From the NCBI RefSeq assembly GCF_026230105.1, contig NC_079480.1:28810488-28874487 (forward strand): 64,000 nucleotides of DNA, given 5' to 3'. The stretch's first letter is position 1, and each line of letters begins with the position of its first letter. Below the pieces are notes generated by a model. The model saw only the letters and a program-made list of their open reading frames with translations, searched no databases and was not told where the DNA came from. The position numbers and the translations under genes were made by a program. This document shows, piece by piece, positions 33,055 through 44,285 of this stretch. Source of the stretch: Diorhabda sublineata (Eukaryota > Arthropoda > Insecta > Coleoptera > Chrysomelidae).

Positions 33055-35135
33055 AACTACTCAATCAAACCTGCACTCTTTTCTATTGGCCCAATAAGCA
33101 GGATCCGTCGGTTTAAGTCTGATCATTCATCAGTGTTGAAAATGATGTTTTACTTAAAAATGAAATTTACTTTAATTATATATTTTATGATGCTGTTTAA
33201 GATCCATATTACTTCTACGGATATAAAAAAATCCGATTTAAATGAAAAAAATTGATTTAAATCAAATATAAAACAATTTATCATATTTACCAAATCAGTG
33301 ATGATTGTAATTTTATATTATCATCGATTTATCATTTTTACCGTAACATATACAGTAAGAAGTCATGAAAACGCACCAAAAGCTTATATTTAAGAAATAA
33401 AGAAATTACTTCATTAGATACTATATTCGTAGATGTCGAGATTGTCAGGAGGAAAACGAAATGACAGCTGAAGAATTTGAAAAATATTTAAACAATGAAA
33501 TTCTTCAAATAATTTTCTATCACACGACAAGAATGGAAATCCTATTATAAATAACTATTGAGTCCAATTAGCAAGTGAAGCAGTGAAATAACTATGGTGG
33601 TCCTCTCTAAAAAAACATAAAACTAAAAACTTATGGTTAATTCTATTTACACAATTATCACAATTATTTAAAATTTCTGCTGCTTTTCAATGATAATTTA
33701 CAAAGAGGCAATTCACTAAAAAATTATTATTATTATCAAATCAAATATCTGTTTTTCAGTATTCAGTACGTAGACATCAGGAACAATGTATTCAATTCTA
33801 TTATTCTTTTATTCTTTAGGTAGTGTCTCAATTCTGAAGGCTGGCAACAATCCAGGCAATTCAAATTTTGGCAACTGCCGTTCTAAAAAGTTGCTTATTA
33901 GAGCAATTATATCAGTCTCTTGGATTCTTGGATTGTCTTTTCTTTCTCCTCTTTTCTCTTCACCTTTACCGATAATTATCTCATTCCTCATTTTTCATTC
34001 CTTTGAATAATTTATCATTAGTAACTTTCTACACCCACGATATTCGTTTAAATTAGACATATGCTCTTTTTTCAAATCCTCGAAGTGTCAGGTATCCATT
34101 TTCTTAATTTCCCATGTTTCCATCTCATAGTACAGCTACTACGACACAAGTATCTTCAGCTCTTATCCCGTCTATCCAGCACTCTCTTCTTTGCACAGAA
34201 TGTAGTTATGCTATATTTTTCCGTATTCTTTTTTCGACAGAGCTATTGTCCTAATTCATACATGTTTTAAGATATCAAACTACAAAATATCGCATATATA
34301 TTCTATGTTTTCCAAAGATTTGCTAGTTTTAAATAAAGTGGAGATCATGGATGGGGATTCATTAACCAAGCAATGCTTCTTGAGGATGAAAGCCCTCAAC
34401 AGTCACAATGTAAAGTACAGTGTTCTGTATCAAGTTAAGCACTTTGACTATGCCTGTTTTGATAATCTGTGCTTAGAATTCTTGTAATATAACTCCAAGC
34501 ACCTTTTAAATAACATTAGAATTATATGAAAATAAATTGGTCCCAGATGTCGAACAAAGAAAGATAAACTCCTCGTATACTTTGTTATATTAACATTCAC
34601 TTTTGTCTGAAGATAATAGTTATTTGCACAGATCTTGCACAATATATATAATAAGAATAATATCCCAAATTAGACTATGCAGTTCCAGAACTCTAAAAAT
34701 TTATTGTCGAGGCATAAAATACACAGTGGATATGACTGCAGCTTGAAGCCTCTGTTGTAATTAAAGACATTTGATCAATTAATACATATTCTTTACATCA
34801 ATTACTTCATCAAATTAACTAAAATTCTGAATTATCTTCTCAATATTTTGAAGCTGAAGCCTTGGAACTAGAAGAATAAGATACTTGTTGTGTTTCCACT
34901 TTTTCCTTGATGAATTAGATAGACTTAATTATTTTTATCCTACTTTATTATTATAGTTGTTATTTTTTAGCATTTTGTTATGTACAGACCGAACTTCTTG
35001 TAATAAGAATTATATATTCTTTTAATGTCATAAAATCTATCTATCTAGATTTACTAATTACATATTTTGGCTACAGATGAAATAGAGCTGGCAAAACACG
35101 CATTTCACTCTAACTAATATTTACTTCAGTGTTAA
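33055..35135. other. No recognised gene
   Basis: AT-rich. A short coding-looking stretch at 33430-33545 (R-R-C-R-D-C-Q-E-E-N-E-M-T-A-E-E-F) is not assignable to a family. The frame 33786-34010 overlaps an equally long antisense frame and is unsupported. Confidence 0.4.
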
Positions 35136-35138
35136 TCG

Positions 35139-35486
35139 ATGATAGACAAAGGCAAACAAATATTTATAATTGGATATAGCTTTATAGTTTTCATTAAGAT
35201 CAGTACACTTCTGGAAGCGTTTGAAGCAACAGAGTACAGGACTGTTGACTTCACCTACCACCATAGTTATACAAGTCAGGGATCACTTTCCAACCAAAGT
35301 TTTAACGGCGTTAACGATGGTCTATATGCTGTGAATTGTGCTTATTTCATATTTACTGTGATAATTTTTGCAAAAAAATACACTCTGGCACAAAACACAT
35401 TACACATCTTATACAAAAGTGAACGAATTAAACAATTTTTGAATAACTTTAAAGAAAACATACTACCTCACAAACTTTATTTCTAA
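35139..35486 (+). CDS. Hypothetical 115-residue ORF, longest in the window
   Basis: The frame starts M-I-D-K-G-K, 14 bases after an acceptor-like TTACTTCAG. It carries a hydrophobic segment at residues 8-25 (IFIIGYSFIVFIKISTLL), a polar region with H-H-S-Y-T-S-Q-G-S and a second hydrophobic segment at about residues 67-81 (VNCAYFIFTVIIFAK). A charged tail (YKSERIKQFLNNFKEN) ends at TAA. No family recognised. Length, two possible membrane segments and mixed codon use are better than most frames here. It is, however, followed within a few bases by a mariner remnant, and no promoter or poly(A) signal is clear. A decayed receptor exon or a chance frame are both possible. Confidence 0.25.
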   Translation: MIDKGKQIFIIGYSFIVFIKISTLLEAFEATEYRTVDFTYHHSYTSQGSLSNQSFNGVNDGLYAVNCAYFIFTVIIFAKKYTLAQNTLHILYKSERIKQFLNNFKENILPHKLYF

Positions 35487-35489
35487 AAT

Positions 35490-36030
35490 GAACTGTAACA
35501 TATGATTTGAGGGCATCAAATGTTTCTTCGGGTGTAGAAAAACGTCGACCTCCGCAATTTATTCTTGATCTGCGGGAATAAGAAGAAATTATTGGGTGCC
35601 AAACAAGGACTCTACGACGGATGACCCATGAACTCGATGTTTCGACTGTTCAAAAACGATTTTGTTAGAACTGATTTGTCAGAGCTCGTATTGTCATGGT
35701 GGAAAATGATTTGTCTTCTGCGATTGGTTTTCCTGATTTGTTCGAACGCTTCTTGCAAACAAATGCAAACAAATACCATTCAGAATTAAGCTTGCCCTAA
35801 TGGAACGATATGTACAGTTATTTCCAAAAAAAAACCAGCAACCATTTACTTCGAAGTTTTTCGTACGCGAACAACTTTTGATGGATTTGTCTCGTCGTGA
35901 AAATCCCATACAGTCGATTGCTCTTTATTTTTGGTTCATATGTATAGATCCATGATTCGTAGCATGTCACGATCTTATAGACGTCTTTTGAAGTACCGCA
36001 GTTGAATTTGTTCAACATTTGTTTAGGTTA
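35490..36030 (-). mobile_element. Mariner transposase remnant (D-E-S-W type), C-terminal half
   Basis: Downward on the minus strand: LNKFNCGTSKDVYKIVTCYE then S-W-I-Y-T-Y-E-P-K (36015-35925). This matches the first catalytic block 'x-F-N-x-G-x-S-x-x-V-Y-x-I-V-T-G-D-E-S-W-I-Y', but the catalytic D has become Y. F-A-Y-E-K-L-R-S-K-W-L-L-V-F-F matches the following 'R-S-x-x-K-K-M-V-A-x-F-F'. Near 35550-35500, R-G-R-R-F-S-T-P-E-E-T-F-D-A-L matches the C-terminal 'L-R-G-x-R-F-x-x-x-E-E' block. The middle is rearranged. The same family lies at 49.2-50.1 kb in the opposite orientation, retaining the N-terminal part missing here. Confidence 0.8.
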
Positions 36031-36217
36031 GTCTTCGAACTCTTATTTGAACTTTTTAATTTTAATAAGTATAGTGTTGATACTATTTTTGCGATCCAGT
36101 ATCTTGTGGTTTCATTGAATAGTCATGTTGAACCTCATCAAATGCTTCGATGAATATCATGGTTCATAAGCGGACATTTTGTGATATTACATTAAGAGGG
36201 AAATACTGCCTCTCTTA

Positions 36218-36325
36218 TTCTTGATTTTAGGTCTCTTCTATTTCAAAATTATTTTTTTTGATAATTTTTAAGAGATAGATAAAAATTGACGTTTCGACTT
36301 TTCTTTATTAAAAAAAATATATATG
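36218..36325 (+). repeat. Dispersed repeat with TTAGGTCTCTTCT and GACGTTTCGACTT motifs
   Basis: TTGATTTTAGGTCTCTTCTATTTCAAAAT... through ...AAAATTGACGTTTCGACTT matches the left part of the snapback repeat at 47314-47439, over roughly 80 bp by eye. Weaker relatives are at 40463-40560 and 41042-41110. The GACGTTTCGAC string resembles a motif common in 3' regions of arthropod retroelements, but I cannot assign a family. Confidence 0.6.
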
Positions 36326-36929
36326 CATGTTAATTAATAGAAAATAGCTAAAATGCAAATTAAGAGACCAAGGTTAACAGGTCCACCATATATAAAATCT
36401 TGACATACAAAGATCACTAATGAGATCATTAATGGCACAAACTGAGGAAGTTTACAAACACCTGGGTCGGGTACATTTCAGTAGCATTCTATCATGTAAT
36501 ATAAAGTTGCTGAAATATTTCAGTATGTTCAAGTACATTTTCTAGATTTAAATAAAAAATCATTATATATATTAAATATTAGTGTGGTGCTTCTGGGCGA
36601 CAAACTTTTTCCACGTCTTTTTTTATACTTTAGTAATACAATTTTTTTCTTCGCTATTCTTCACGACGAGACACAAGACATGCATTTCAAATCGAAAACA
36701 CTGGTGAAAAAAGATAATTCGTATATAAAATCAAAAATATAGGAAGGGAGCAAAGTGAAATTTTTGAGCACACATCTACTAAAATTTCAAAATCCCCATG
36801 GATTAGGCAAATAATGACCATATATTTGGACTAACAGAAAGTAGTAACGCTTTGTAACATATGAATTAATAGCAAAAGTTTCATTTGATAATGTGGCTAT
36901 TGTTTAATACAATTGTACTTCAAGTTCAG

Positions 36930-37511
36930 TAAACTTGATACGCTCATAGAAGAATGTAGAATTGAAGTTGAAACTTTTTGGAGAAATGACTTTTTCATAG
37001 AATCTTTATCTAATAGAGAATGGGATTTATCATTTACCTAACCGGAAAATGACACTAGTGATGTTTGTGGCAAGAAGAGTACTAATATGAAAAAAGCTGA
37101 GCAATTAGATAAAATTAACAAAAAAGAAAAAAGCTATTTAAAAAAATATCTTCCAACACCTCACAAAGCTTCTATTTTCGGAGGTTCTGGACGTTAAACC
37201 TCACCATCTATGACAATACTAGCATGAAAACATAGTGTATACTATAGGGTGATAAGAAAGCGGGAAGAGGAAAGAACGAAATGACCTCGCCCATAAGTAG
37301 TTCAGAAGTTTATAGGTGCAGTGGGCAAAATGGAAACATAAATACAATGTTGATGTATATTCGGCTTCTTAAACAACTCGTAACTCCACTAAAATCAAAT
37401 AGAAATATTTCTAGCTATTCACGTATGGAAAGCGACAAACAACATATCATCAAACTCGATCTTTTAACCTTTCGAAAAATTAGAGCATCACTCAACATTT
37501 CGAGGGAATGA
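36930..37511 (+). pseudogene. Decayed gene of the same unnamed family as 5.9-6.8 kb (C-terminal half)
   Basis: Reading across frames: EECRIEVETFWRNDFF, then L-S-F-T-x-P-E-N-D-T-S-D-V-C-G-K-K (near 37030-37075), which is the family's 'x-P-x-x-D-x-C-x-x-C' region. Then come MKKAEQLDKINKKEKSYLKK, F-W-T-L-N-L-T-I-Y-D (near 37185-37215) and K-K-A-G-R-G-K-N-E-M (near 37255-37284). VYRCSGQNGNINTMLMYIRL (37308-37367) carries the diagnostic 'S-D-x-C-x-G-Q-N-x-N' motif with its D lost. The last block is S-R-M-E-S-D-K-Q-H (near 37424-37450), corresponding to 'G-H-x-x-M-E-x-D-x-x-H'. The order of blocks matches family members I know as uncharacterised multi-copy insect proteins. The acidic residues in the G-Q-N and M-E-x-D motifs could belong to an RNase H-like nuclease fold, but that is inference. 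Confidence 0.62.
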
Positions 37512-38930
37512 AAAGTCCTTATTTATTTTAAAAACTGTGTGGCTTAAATTGCGGAAAAAAGTATTGAAGTGCTATTTTACAAAAAAGGTTTTAAAGAAGA
37601 TTTACATCTATTGACCTCAACAGCTGACTAACACCTTGCCACCGGCTATTCTTTCCTTTCGAATGGCAACGAATGATGAATATAGAGATTTCATGACACT
37701 ACTCCAATGGGTACCAAATGAGTAGAAGCCAGACTTCCAATCAATGTCGCATGGTGATTATAAAGTTAATTCACCTGAGTTGAGAAGAAAACGTTCACGA
37801 GTTCAAGACAATCATCTATTACATTTATCAAAATTAGAAGATTAGTTTTAATGATTTTTCAAAAAACGTTCTGTTATAAAAAGATTTGAAATGCTTGTGT
37901 AAAATGAATTATTATATAATCCAAATATTTAATTTTGTTTTCAAACTACCATCACGTAAGCTTGAAGTTTTCCAATTTTTTAAGGAAATCGTAGAATCGT
38001 ATTTTACATAATTGTGGTTAATAAGGATAATGTAAAAGCTTGTAAAAAAACAAAAGAACGTGGATTCATAGGGAATGGTAATCAAAAGCTGAACATATGG
38101 CTTATGATGTAACGTTATTGTCTACGACTTTAATACAAAAACTGTTCCAAATAACACGAAACTCAAGGAAGTTCCCAATTCATACAATTACATAACATAG
38201 ACGATTCCGTATTCCAAAGTAAATGTATTCAACAGTTAATAGCCGACGTGTAGTGTGGCACTTAAAATTATTGGGACTATATTTTGAATACTCAGTACCA
38301 CAAAAGAAGATTCTTTGTTAAAGTATTTGATCAGATAATTTGATAGAAGCAAGGAATGCCATGACTTTTGAAGCTCTTCGAATTCGTGATGATGAAGCTA
38401 TCTAAATGTAATAAATACTCCTGATTTAGCACCGTACCAGAAGCTCTAAATAGATGAAATTGTAAATGTGATTATTAGAGACAAAATTTTGAGAACAATA
38501 ATTGGTCCTCAAAATAAGGAAGAGCTACTGAAAGAAAAAATATATAGTTATCAAAGTATTGAGATTTTCCACAATTTCAGAACTATAAGTATATAAAAAC
38601 GTAATTGTGGAGGATAAATCACTCTACAAACACTTCCTTCTCATAACTTTTTCCACTATTTTACTCATAAGAATTTATTAATTTTCTCTCATAGTCAATA
38701 ATTGTTAATTATGTCGTACTAGGTTTATTACCAAACAATAAAAACTAATTACAATTATACAAAGATATTTCATATTTTAAATAGTTATTTTGTTGAAATA
38801 TATATATTCGTATATAGGAAAACAGATACTAAATTGTTCCGCAAAAGGAATATTCAAAGCAGGTATTAATTTTTTCTCAAATCCAATTACAAATAAGAGG
38901 GCGAACAAAGTATAAAGACAAGTGTAAAAT
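37512..38930. other. No recognised gene
   Basis: May contain the decayed tail of the preceding family (up to about 37850), but no further motif is secure. From 38600 to 38930 AT-rich. The minus open frame 38777-39004 encodes a hydrophobic peptide without a known domain. Confidence 0.4.
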
Positions 38931-38934
38931 GTAA

Positions 38935-39330
38935 CATTTCTAAAGACGTAAGTGTAACACCGGAGCAGACCGGAATATATCACATCCTGGAGGCCAGCGG
39001 GCATACAACGCCTCCCACTCCTGCTGTGTTATATACGCTGCGTGGTGCGCATCAACCCCTACCTACGTAGGGTGCTTTAGGACCGCTGGCTAGTCGCTAG
39101 TGAGTAGCCACGAGAGCAGGCGATGCAGTACGATAGGAACCGATCAGGACACGGTCGAGAATCGCGCTGGCCGTAGAAACACACGCGTTTGGACCGGTGT
39201 GCTGACCGCACAGCATCAGGGTCCAGGGATAAATTCATCCTGATTCTTCTTCATAACGTACGAGAATATTTTTGACCCTCAGTTTACGCGGTTATATATA
39301 TATTTTCTTAAATAAATATATTTTTCCATT
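38935..39330 (+). promoter_or_regulatory. CpG-rich candidate promoter / 5' UTR
   Basis: 38945-39220 is the longest CpG-dense stretch of the window (for example GGTCGAGAATCGCGCTGGCC at 39153-39172 and ACACGCGTTTGGACCGGTGT at 39181-39200). It is followed by a TCAGT initiator-like string at 39278-39282 and a TATATATATA run at 39292-39302. A candidate coding start follows 200 bp downstream. The CpG island plus initiator suggests transcription to the right starting near 39280; the exact start site is unproven. No open frame extends through the CpG-rich block on either strand, which favours regulatory or UTR rather than coding function. Confidence 0.5.
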
Positions 39331-39495
39331 TTTAGTTATGTTGATTTATTTTGTGATTTTCATTTTAAAACGTGGATGTTGACGAAGTGATCATGATTTA
39401 GTGCAAGGATTGTTTTGTTTCGTTTGATAATTACAAGACATGATAGACGATTTTTAGTGCGTGATAGACGACGATAAGTCTCAAAAATTTTCAAA

Positions 39496-39532
39496 ATGAG
39501 AATTAAAATGCCAGCAGTTAGAATCGCACAAG
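39496..39532 (+). CDS. Candidate first coding exon of a host gene
   Basis: An ATG in the context TTCAAAATGAG opens 12 codons (M-R-I-K-M-P-A-V-R-I-A-Q) plus one base. It ends at CACAAG|GTAAGG, a consensus donor. The 5' side is a 200-bp leader with a few short upstream frames. Basic N-terminal residues without a hydrophobic stretch argue against a signal peptide. The protein is not recognised, and no following exon was identified in the 24 kb to the window's edge, implying a long first intron. Alternatives: a non-coding first exon in which the ATG is fortuitous. Confidence 0.48.
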
Positions 39533-40274
39533 GTAAGGATTAAACATAATTTAATGCGTATTCCTGTACCGAAACATTATCTAATAATCGTAACAACTAA
39601 AATCATATTGAATGAAAACTGGCAAGAAATTCTGTTTTATTAATATTCAATTAATTTTCATATATGCATCAAAATTTTAAAGAAAATATTTATTTTTAAG
39701 TATATCATTTTGCTATAGGGAAAACTGTTTCCTGCTATCGTAACTCCCATAATATGTGATATGAAAGTTTTTTCAAAATTTGCAGTAGTAGAAACATATT
39801 CTAATAGCAATAATCTCATGTGGTAGCAAAAAACAGTATATAAATTAAATTAATTCGGCAGGAATTTCATATTTCATCAACTAAATTGTTTTCTTCTTCA
39901 TAAATATTTATTCTAATGGATCTTCCGCAATTATTACCTTCTGTTAGAAACTTTTTGCAGGTCACTTGGTGACATTGTATCCCAATTAAATAGCAATCAA
40001 TTTAAATTTTGAGTAATTACATTTTTTGCACGCAACCATTTCCTGCAGGTGATTTTATGATATTTCAGAAAAAACTTGGAATTATCTTAAACATAAATGG
40101 ATTATTCCTGTTATGATTCTATTAAGTAATCGTACAAAAAGAAATCTCTACTTTGAAACATTTGAATTATTTTTACAATATTTGAAATAATAATGTAACT
40201 GCAAAAAAATCGCTTCAAACTGTATAAAAATCAGAAATTTTGGCAGGATTTTGTTTTGATAATTTATGCAACTA
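39533..40274. other. Presumed intron; no feature seen
   Basis: AT-rich sequence directly after the candidate donor site; nothing assignable. Confidence 0.4.
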
Positions 40275-41368
40275 AAATTTCGTCCGTATTATGTTTTAAC
40301 GGCAGTAATACCAATCAGGATTCTGTACGAAAAGTTTTATTGAATTAAATGTCCATTGTTGATATATTTTAATTTTATTGCGGAATCCTATCATTTTTAA
40401 CATCTTTACAAATAAGAATAAATATTTTGAAACAGCGTTTGTTGATGAATCGTTCTAATTTTAGGTCTCTACTATTGGATATTAGTATCAGCAAAAGCTA
40501 AAAACATTGACGTTTCTACCTATTTCGATCTTTATCAAAATATGACTTGACATGACTAATTATCAAACAGAGACATAAAGTCAAGACGATTAATCAACAA
40601 AACATATAAAAAAGTGTAAGAAATAAAAATTTGAGGAAATTCATTTTAATATATATTTCTGACAATTTACTGCTACTTCTAATTGTATCATAGGACTATA
40701 ATTATCCTGCTGCAACAGTATGCAATGAAATTTCTCGCGGGACAGATTCCTGTCATTATATCTCCATTTTCTGTGTCGAATCTTATAATAATTCTCCAAA
40801 TGCTTTTGAAGGAATAGTTTCTACCCATCTCCATAATGTGTTGTGTTAGTATTATCGGGGTATTCCAAAATTTTTCCGTATTACTCTTCCATGCCAGTAA
40901 TATTGATTAGTGTCTATGAAACGGAAAAGTTCTATTGAATTGAATTTTCATTGTTAATATAGAAGACATTTCATTTCGACTGCTGCGTCCTATCATTTCC
41001 AATATTATCACAAATAAGAATGTGTTGTAAATAGTTTTAATTTAAGGTCTATATTATTGAAAATTAGTTTTAGAAAAAAGCAAAAACGGCCTATTTCGAT
41101 CATTATCACAATGTAACTTAACATGACTAATTGGCAGAGACATAAAATCAAGACAATTTATTGAGGAAATATTTTTGAGAATTTACTGCTACTTGTCATT
41201 ATATCAGAGCGTCCTGCTGCAAAATTAGGCAATGAAAGTTCACGCAGAAGAGATACCACTCTTTATTGTATTATATATTCAGTTTTTGTGTCGAATTATA
41301 TAACAATTCCCCTAATACCTTTGGAGGAATATTTTTACCCAAACCAACAATGTGTTTTAATTTTTGTA
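40275..41368 (+). repeat. Diverged direct duplication, two units of approx. 0.5-0.6 kb
   Basis: Unit 1 (40275-40855) and unit 2 (40866-41368) share a series of blocks in the same order. These are CAGTAATA...GATTagtg/CTGTA, TTCTATTGAATTgAAT/TTTATTGAATTAAAT, TCCTATCATTT, AGGTCTa, ACCTATTTCGATC, ACATGACTAATT, TTTACTGCTACTT, GCAATGAAA and TGTGTCGAAT...ATAACAATTC. Divergence is high, with indels of tens of bases. A repeat motif related to the 36.2 and 47.3 kb copies lies in the middle of each unit. Old tandem duplication or two insertions of one element side by side. Confidence 0.75.
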
Positions 41369-43560
41369 GAATTATCTGCATTTTCTTTACTTTCTACTAG
41401 TTTTTTATGGAATCCTAGCAAGAATAGGACTTATTATACACAATCAGGACACTATGGGATTAAACGAAAATTCTTACTTTAAACTATCTGCTTGTGTTAA
41501 TCAGTATTTAGCCGATTGTCATGCAACAATAATATGATAGATTCATATTACTGATTGTGTATTGCAATTCCAATGGAACAAAATTTTGAAATAAAAAGAA
41601 ATGATTATTATTCTGTGAGTTTTCCACTGTATTCCATCAAATCTTCATAATAATGTTATTGCAAGTGATTTTTAATTTTAAATGTGCGCTCAATAACTCA
41701 TTTCGAAATTCTAGCTTGTACAGTTGACGAATACTATGATTCAAATTGAAGTCTTCCAAATGGATTATGAAGAAATTTTCCGCGTGTACTTTTTAATATG
41801 GATCACTTTTTTGCTCTATAACCCTACTATGTAGCACATTGAATTTCCATCTTTCACTAGAAGTATACAGCTTGATTAATTTAGAGAAGATAACATTTTT
41901 TTTAAATAATAGAAAGTCTAATCCAAGACGTAATTTTTAATGTTTTTTTTTCAGTTTTCAAGCTATAGTATAATATTTGTCTGTGGTAGTTCATACAGAA
42001 TTGTTATTAGCGATTTGTTCACAAAAAATATAGAGAAACTTGATTTAAAATGCTTCCAAATTTCTGTCACAGAAATACCACAAAAATAATATTTATTAAT
42101 AATAATGTTGTGACAACTTTGAAGTTTTTAAGCTAGCTGTTACCAGCAAAGTCCTACACAGTATTTTGTTTTTTAATTAAAAAAAAATTCAAAGAAAAAA
42201 CCGATAAATATTGATAAAAAAGTTTTGTAGACTTTTTAAATGTGACTAGTCCCCAAAGACAGTCCAAAATTGTGAGATGTTGGATATATAAAGGACCACT
42301 ACGGCCTTTCCATCGGTTTGGATAATGTACGTTTATCCAATGCACTGGTATGATGATCTGAACATCCATCTAAGTGAAAAAGTAGATCCATTAATTGGTA
42401 ATTCAAATTTCTGGTTTAAAAACATCAAAAATTACTTAGCAATAATATACAAAAAGGGTCAATTATTTTTTCGTTGAGTAGACCGTTGATTTTTGGGTAA
42501 ATTGAACAATATCGAAGATACTATTTTGCAGTGAACGTGGCTCCGTCGGTGAACATTTCATTTTCAATAAAATTTATATTTTTCAAATATACTCCCTTTA
42601 GCTTTTAAATGTCTAGTCGCCCTTTAAAACGTGTGTAAAAATTTTGGTTAGAAACATGTAATTTTGACACATAGACGAATAGGAATTCCTCGAAAAATTC
42701 CAATTTATACCATCATTTCTTGTTGTTTCTGTTTCTATAGGATTTATTTTGTATAGGTAGCACACCAGTTCAATTAAATGTTTACCCAGTACTCCATAAC
42801 ACTACAAACCTCTGGTACACATTGTCATCTAAAAAAAACATCATTTAAATAATTTCTCTTACATGTAATCCCGTCAGACATACCAAAAAAAAATATATTG
42901 TAACTGTCAAATACGAGAGCAGAGGTTGACAATATTGTAGTAGTTGTTATTATGTTGTTAGTATCTATCATGTTATGTATTAAAATTTAGTAACAATCAT
43001 AGAAGTTGAAGAAAAGATACGTAAATATTATCTTGCGATTATTTGTGAGTGCTTATCTGCATTTAAAAGTGGCCATATGAACTCTGATGGTACTGAAGTC
43101 ACCTACTCCAGAAATGGTTAAAAAAATCTATATATTTACTTATAGAGCCTGGAATAAAAGTATGCTGTGAGATATGTAATGAAGCAAACATTCCAACTGA
43201 TGCATCGTCTTGCATGATAGATAATAAGAAAAAATCTATGTGGTAGGTGGAAGGCGAGATAGGTTAATATGCTGAGTAAAAGCTCGACTGCAATAAAAAT
43301 CGAATGTAATCTATCGATAAAGTAGCATTATAATCCAGAAACAAAAATACATATATATACGAAACAATTGATTCAATCTGGAGAACGTGCTTTCAAGGAA
43401 GCAAAAAATGTTGTTTCTTCCCATAAGCTCATGGTATGTAAAGTTAAAATGATATTATATTAGAAGAATAGAATATTTTTCCCAGTGATGTAAATTTTTA
43501 ATTGAAAAGTCAATCTTCTGTCAAACTGCTCTCTTTGTGACATATTGAGTTATATAAAAA
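41369..43560. other. No recognised gene
   Basis: AT-rich. A weak coding-looking run is present at 43365-43430 (Q-L-I-Q-S-G-E-R-A-F-K-E-A-K-N-V-V), preceded by C-C-E-I-C-N-E-A near 43170, but no family is recognisable and stops intervene. Confidence 0.4.
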
Positions 43561-43599
43561 CTCATATTTAAATGGAAAGACTAAGTTTCATAATGTACT

Positions 43600-44285
43600 C
43601 AATTGCATGTATCATAAACGAAATAGAAGTTATTCGGTTCTTCCAATAAATATTACTTTTTCCTTTGTTGATTGTAATTGTTTTCGAACTTGAAGTTTTC
43701 ACAACAAAATGAAGTTTGCAGAAACTATCGATACCCCTTTTACAATAAGAATCGTGAAGCTCCTCAAAATAACCATCAACTGCCGACATCACCTCTTCAT
43801 TGTTGGAAAATCTTTGACCACCGAAACATTTTTCGAAGTCTAGTTTTGTTCCATTGTGAGTAAACACGCGGCACCCATCTTGCACATAGCTTTTCCATGT
43901 ACAAATTGTTTGTTAATATGCGTTGTTTCGTACTATTTGAAATGCCTACTATGTCTGCTAGCTCGTGCACTTTCAGTCTACGATCATCCATTACCACATT
44001 GTGGATTTTCTTCAACATATCTCGAGTCTTCATCTCATTTGGTCGATCGCTGCAATGCCTCGTTTAAACTCTGCTACCCAAATATTATTCTGCTGATAAT
44101 GAAGGAGAAGTCTCACCCAGAGAGGAATCTGGTTCAGCTTTCATATTGGTTTGACTAAGGCCTTTCAAATAAAAGCATTGTATCATGCAACCTGTATAGG
44201 TTGTAGACTTTCTAAAACAGTGGTATTTTTCACGTAACTACCAATATCTCTGGGTCAGGCTAGGTACTTCTGGGACCATCCTCTA
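43600..44285 (-). mobile_element. Mariner element, internally deleted (same family as 22.5 kb)
   Basis: The right end TAGAGGATGGTCCCAGAAGT (reverse complement, ending at 44285) matches the terminal repeat of the 22506-23715 mariner, and the adjoining 70 bp are also alike. The minus strand reads T-R-D-M-L-K-K-I-H-N-V-V, DDRRLKVHELADIVGISNST and L-T-N-N-L-Y-M-E-K-L-C-A-R-W-V-P-R (44030-43880), a well-preserved HTH. It then jumps at V-Y-S-Q-W-N-K-T to FEKCFGGQRFSNNEEVMSAV and G-Y-F-E-E-L-H-D-S-Y (43835-43740), the C-terminal tail. The whole catalytic domain is thus deleted. Left terminus not found. Confidence 0.88.

Noticed and set aside
33786..34010. 74-codon frame with an equally long antisense frame
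   Set aside because: Neither strand shows a domain, splice signal or conservation cue; mutual shadows in AT-rich DNA.
36281..36325. Antisense hammerhead in the GACGTTTCGACTT repeat
   Set aside because: The reverse complement gives GTCGAAACGTC, but the first core strand lacks the required C-U-G-A-N-G-A in this and the 40.5, 41.1 and 47.4 kb copies.
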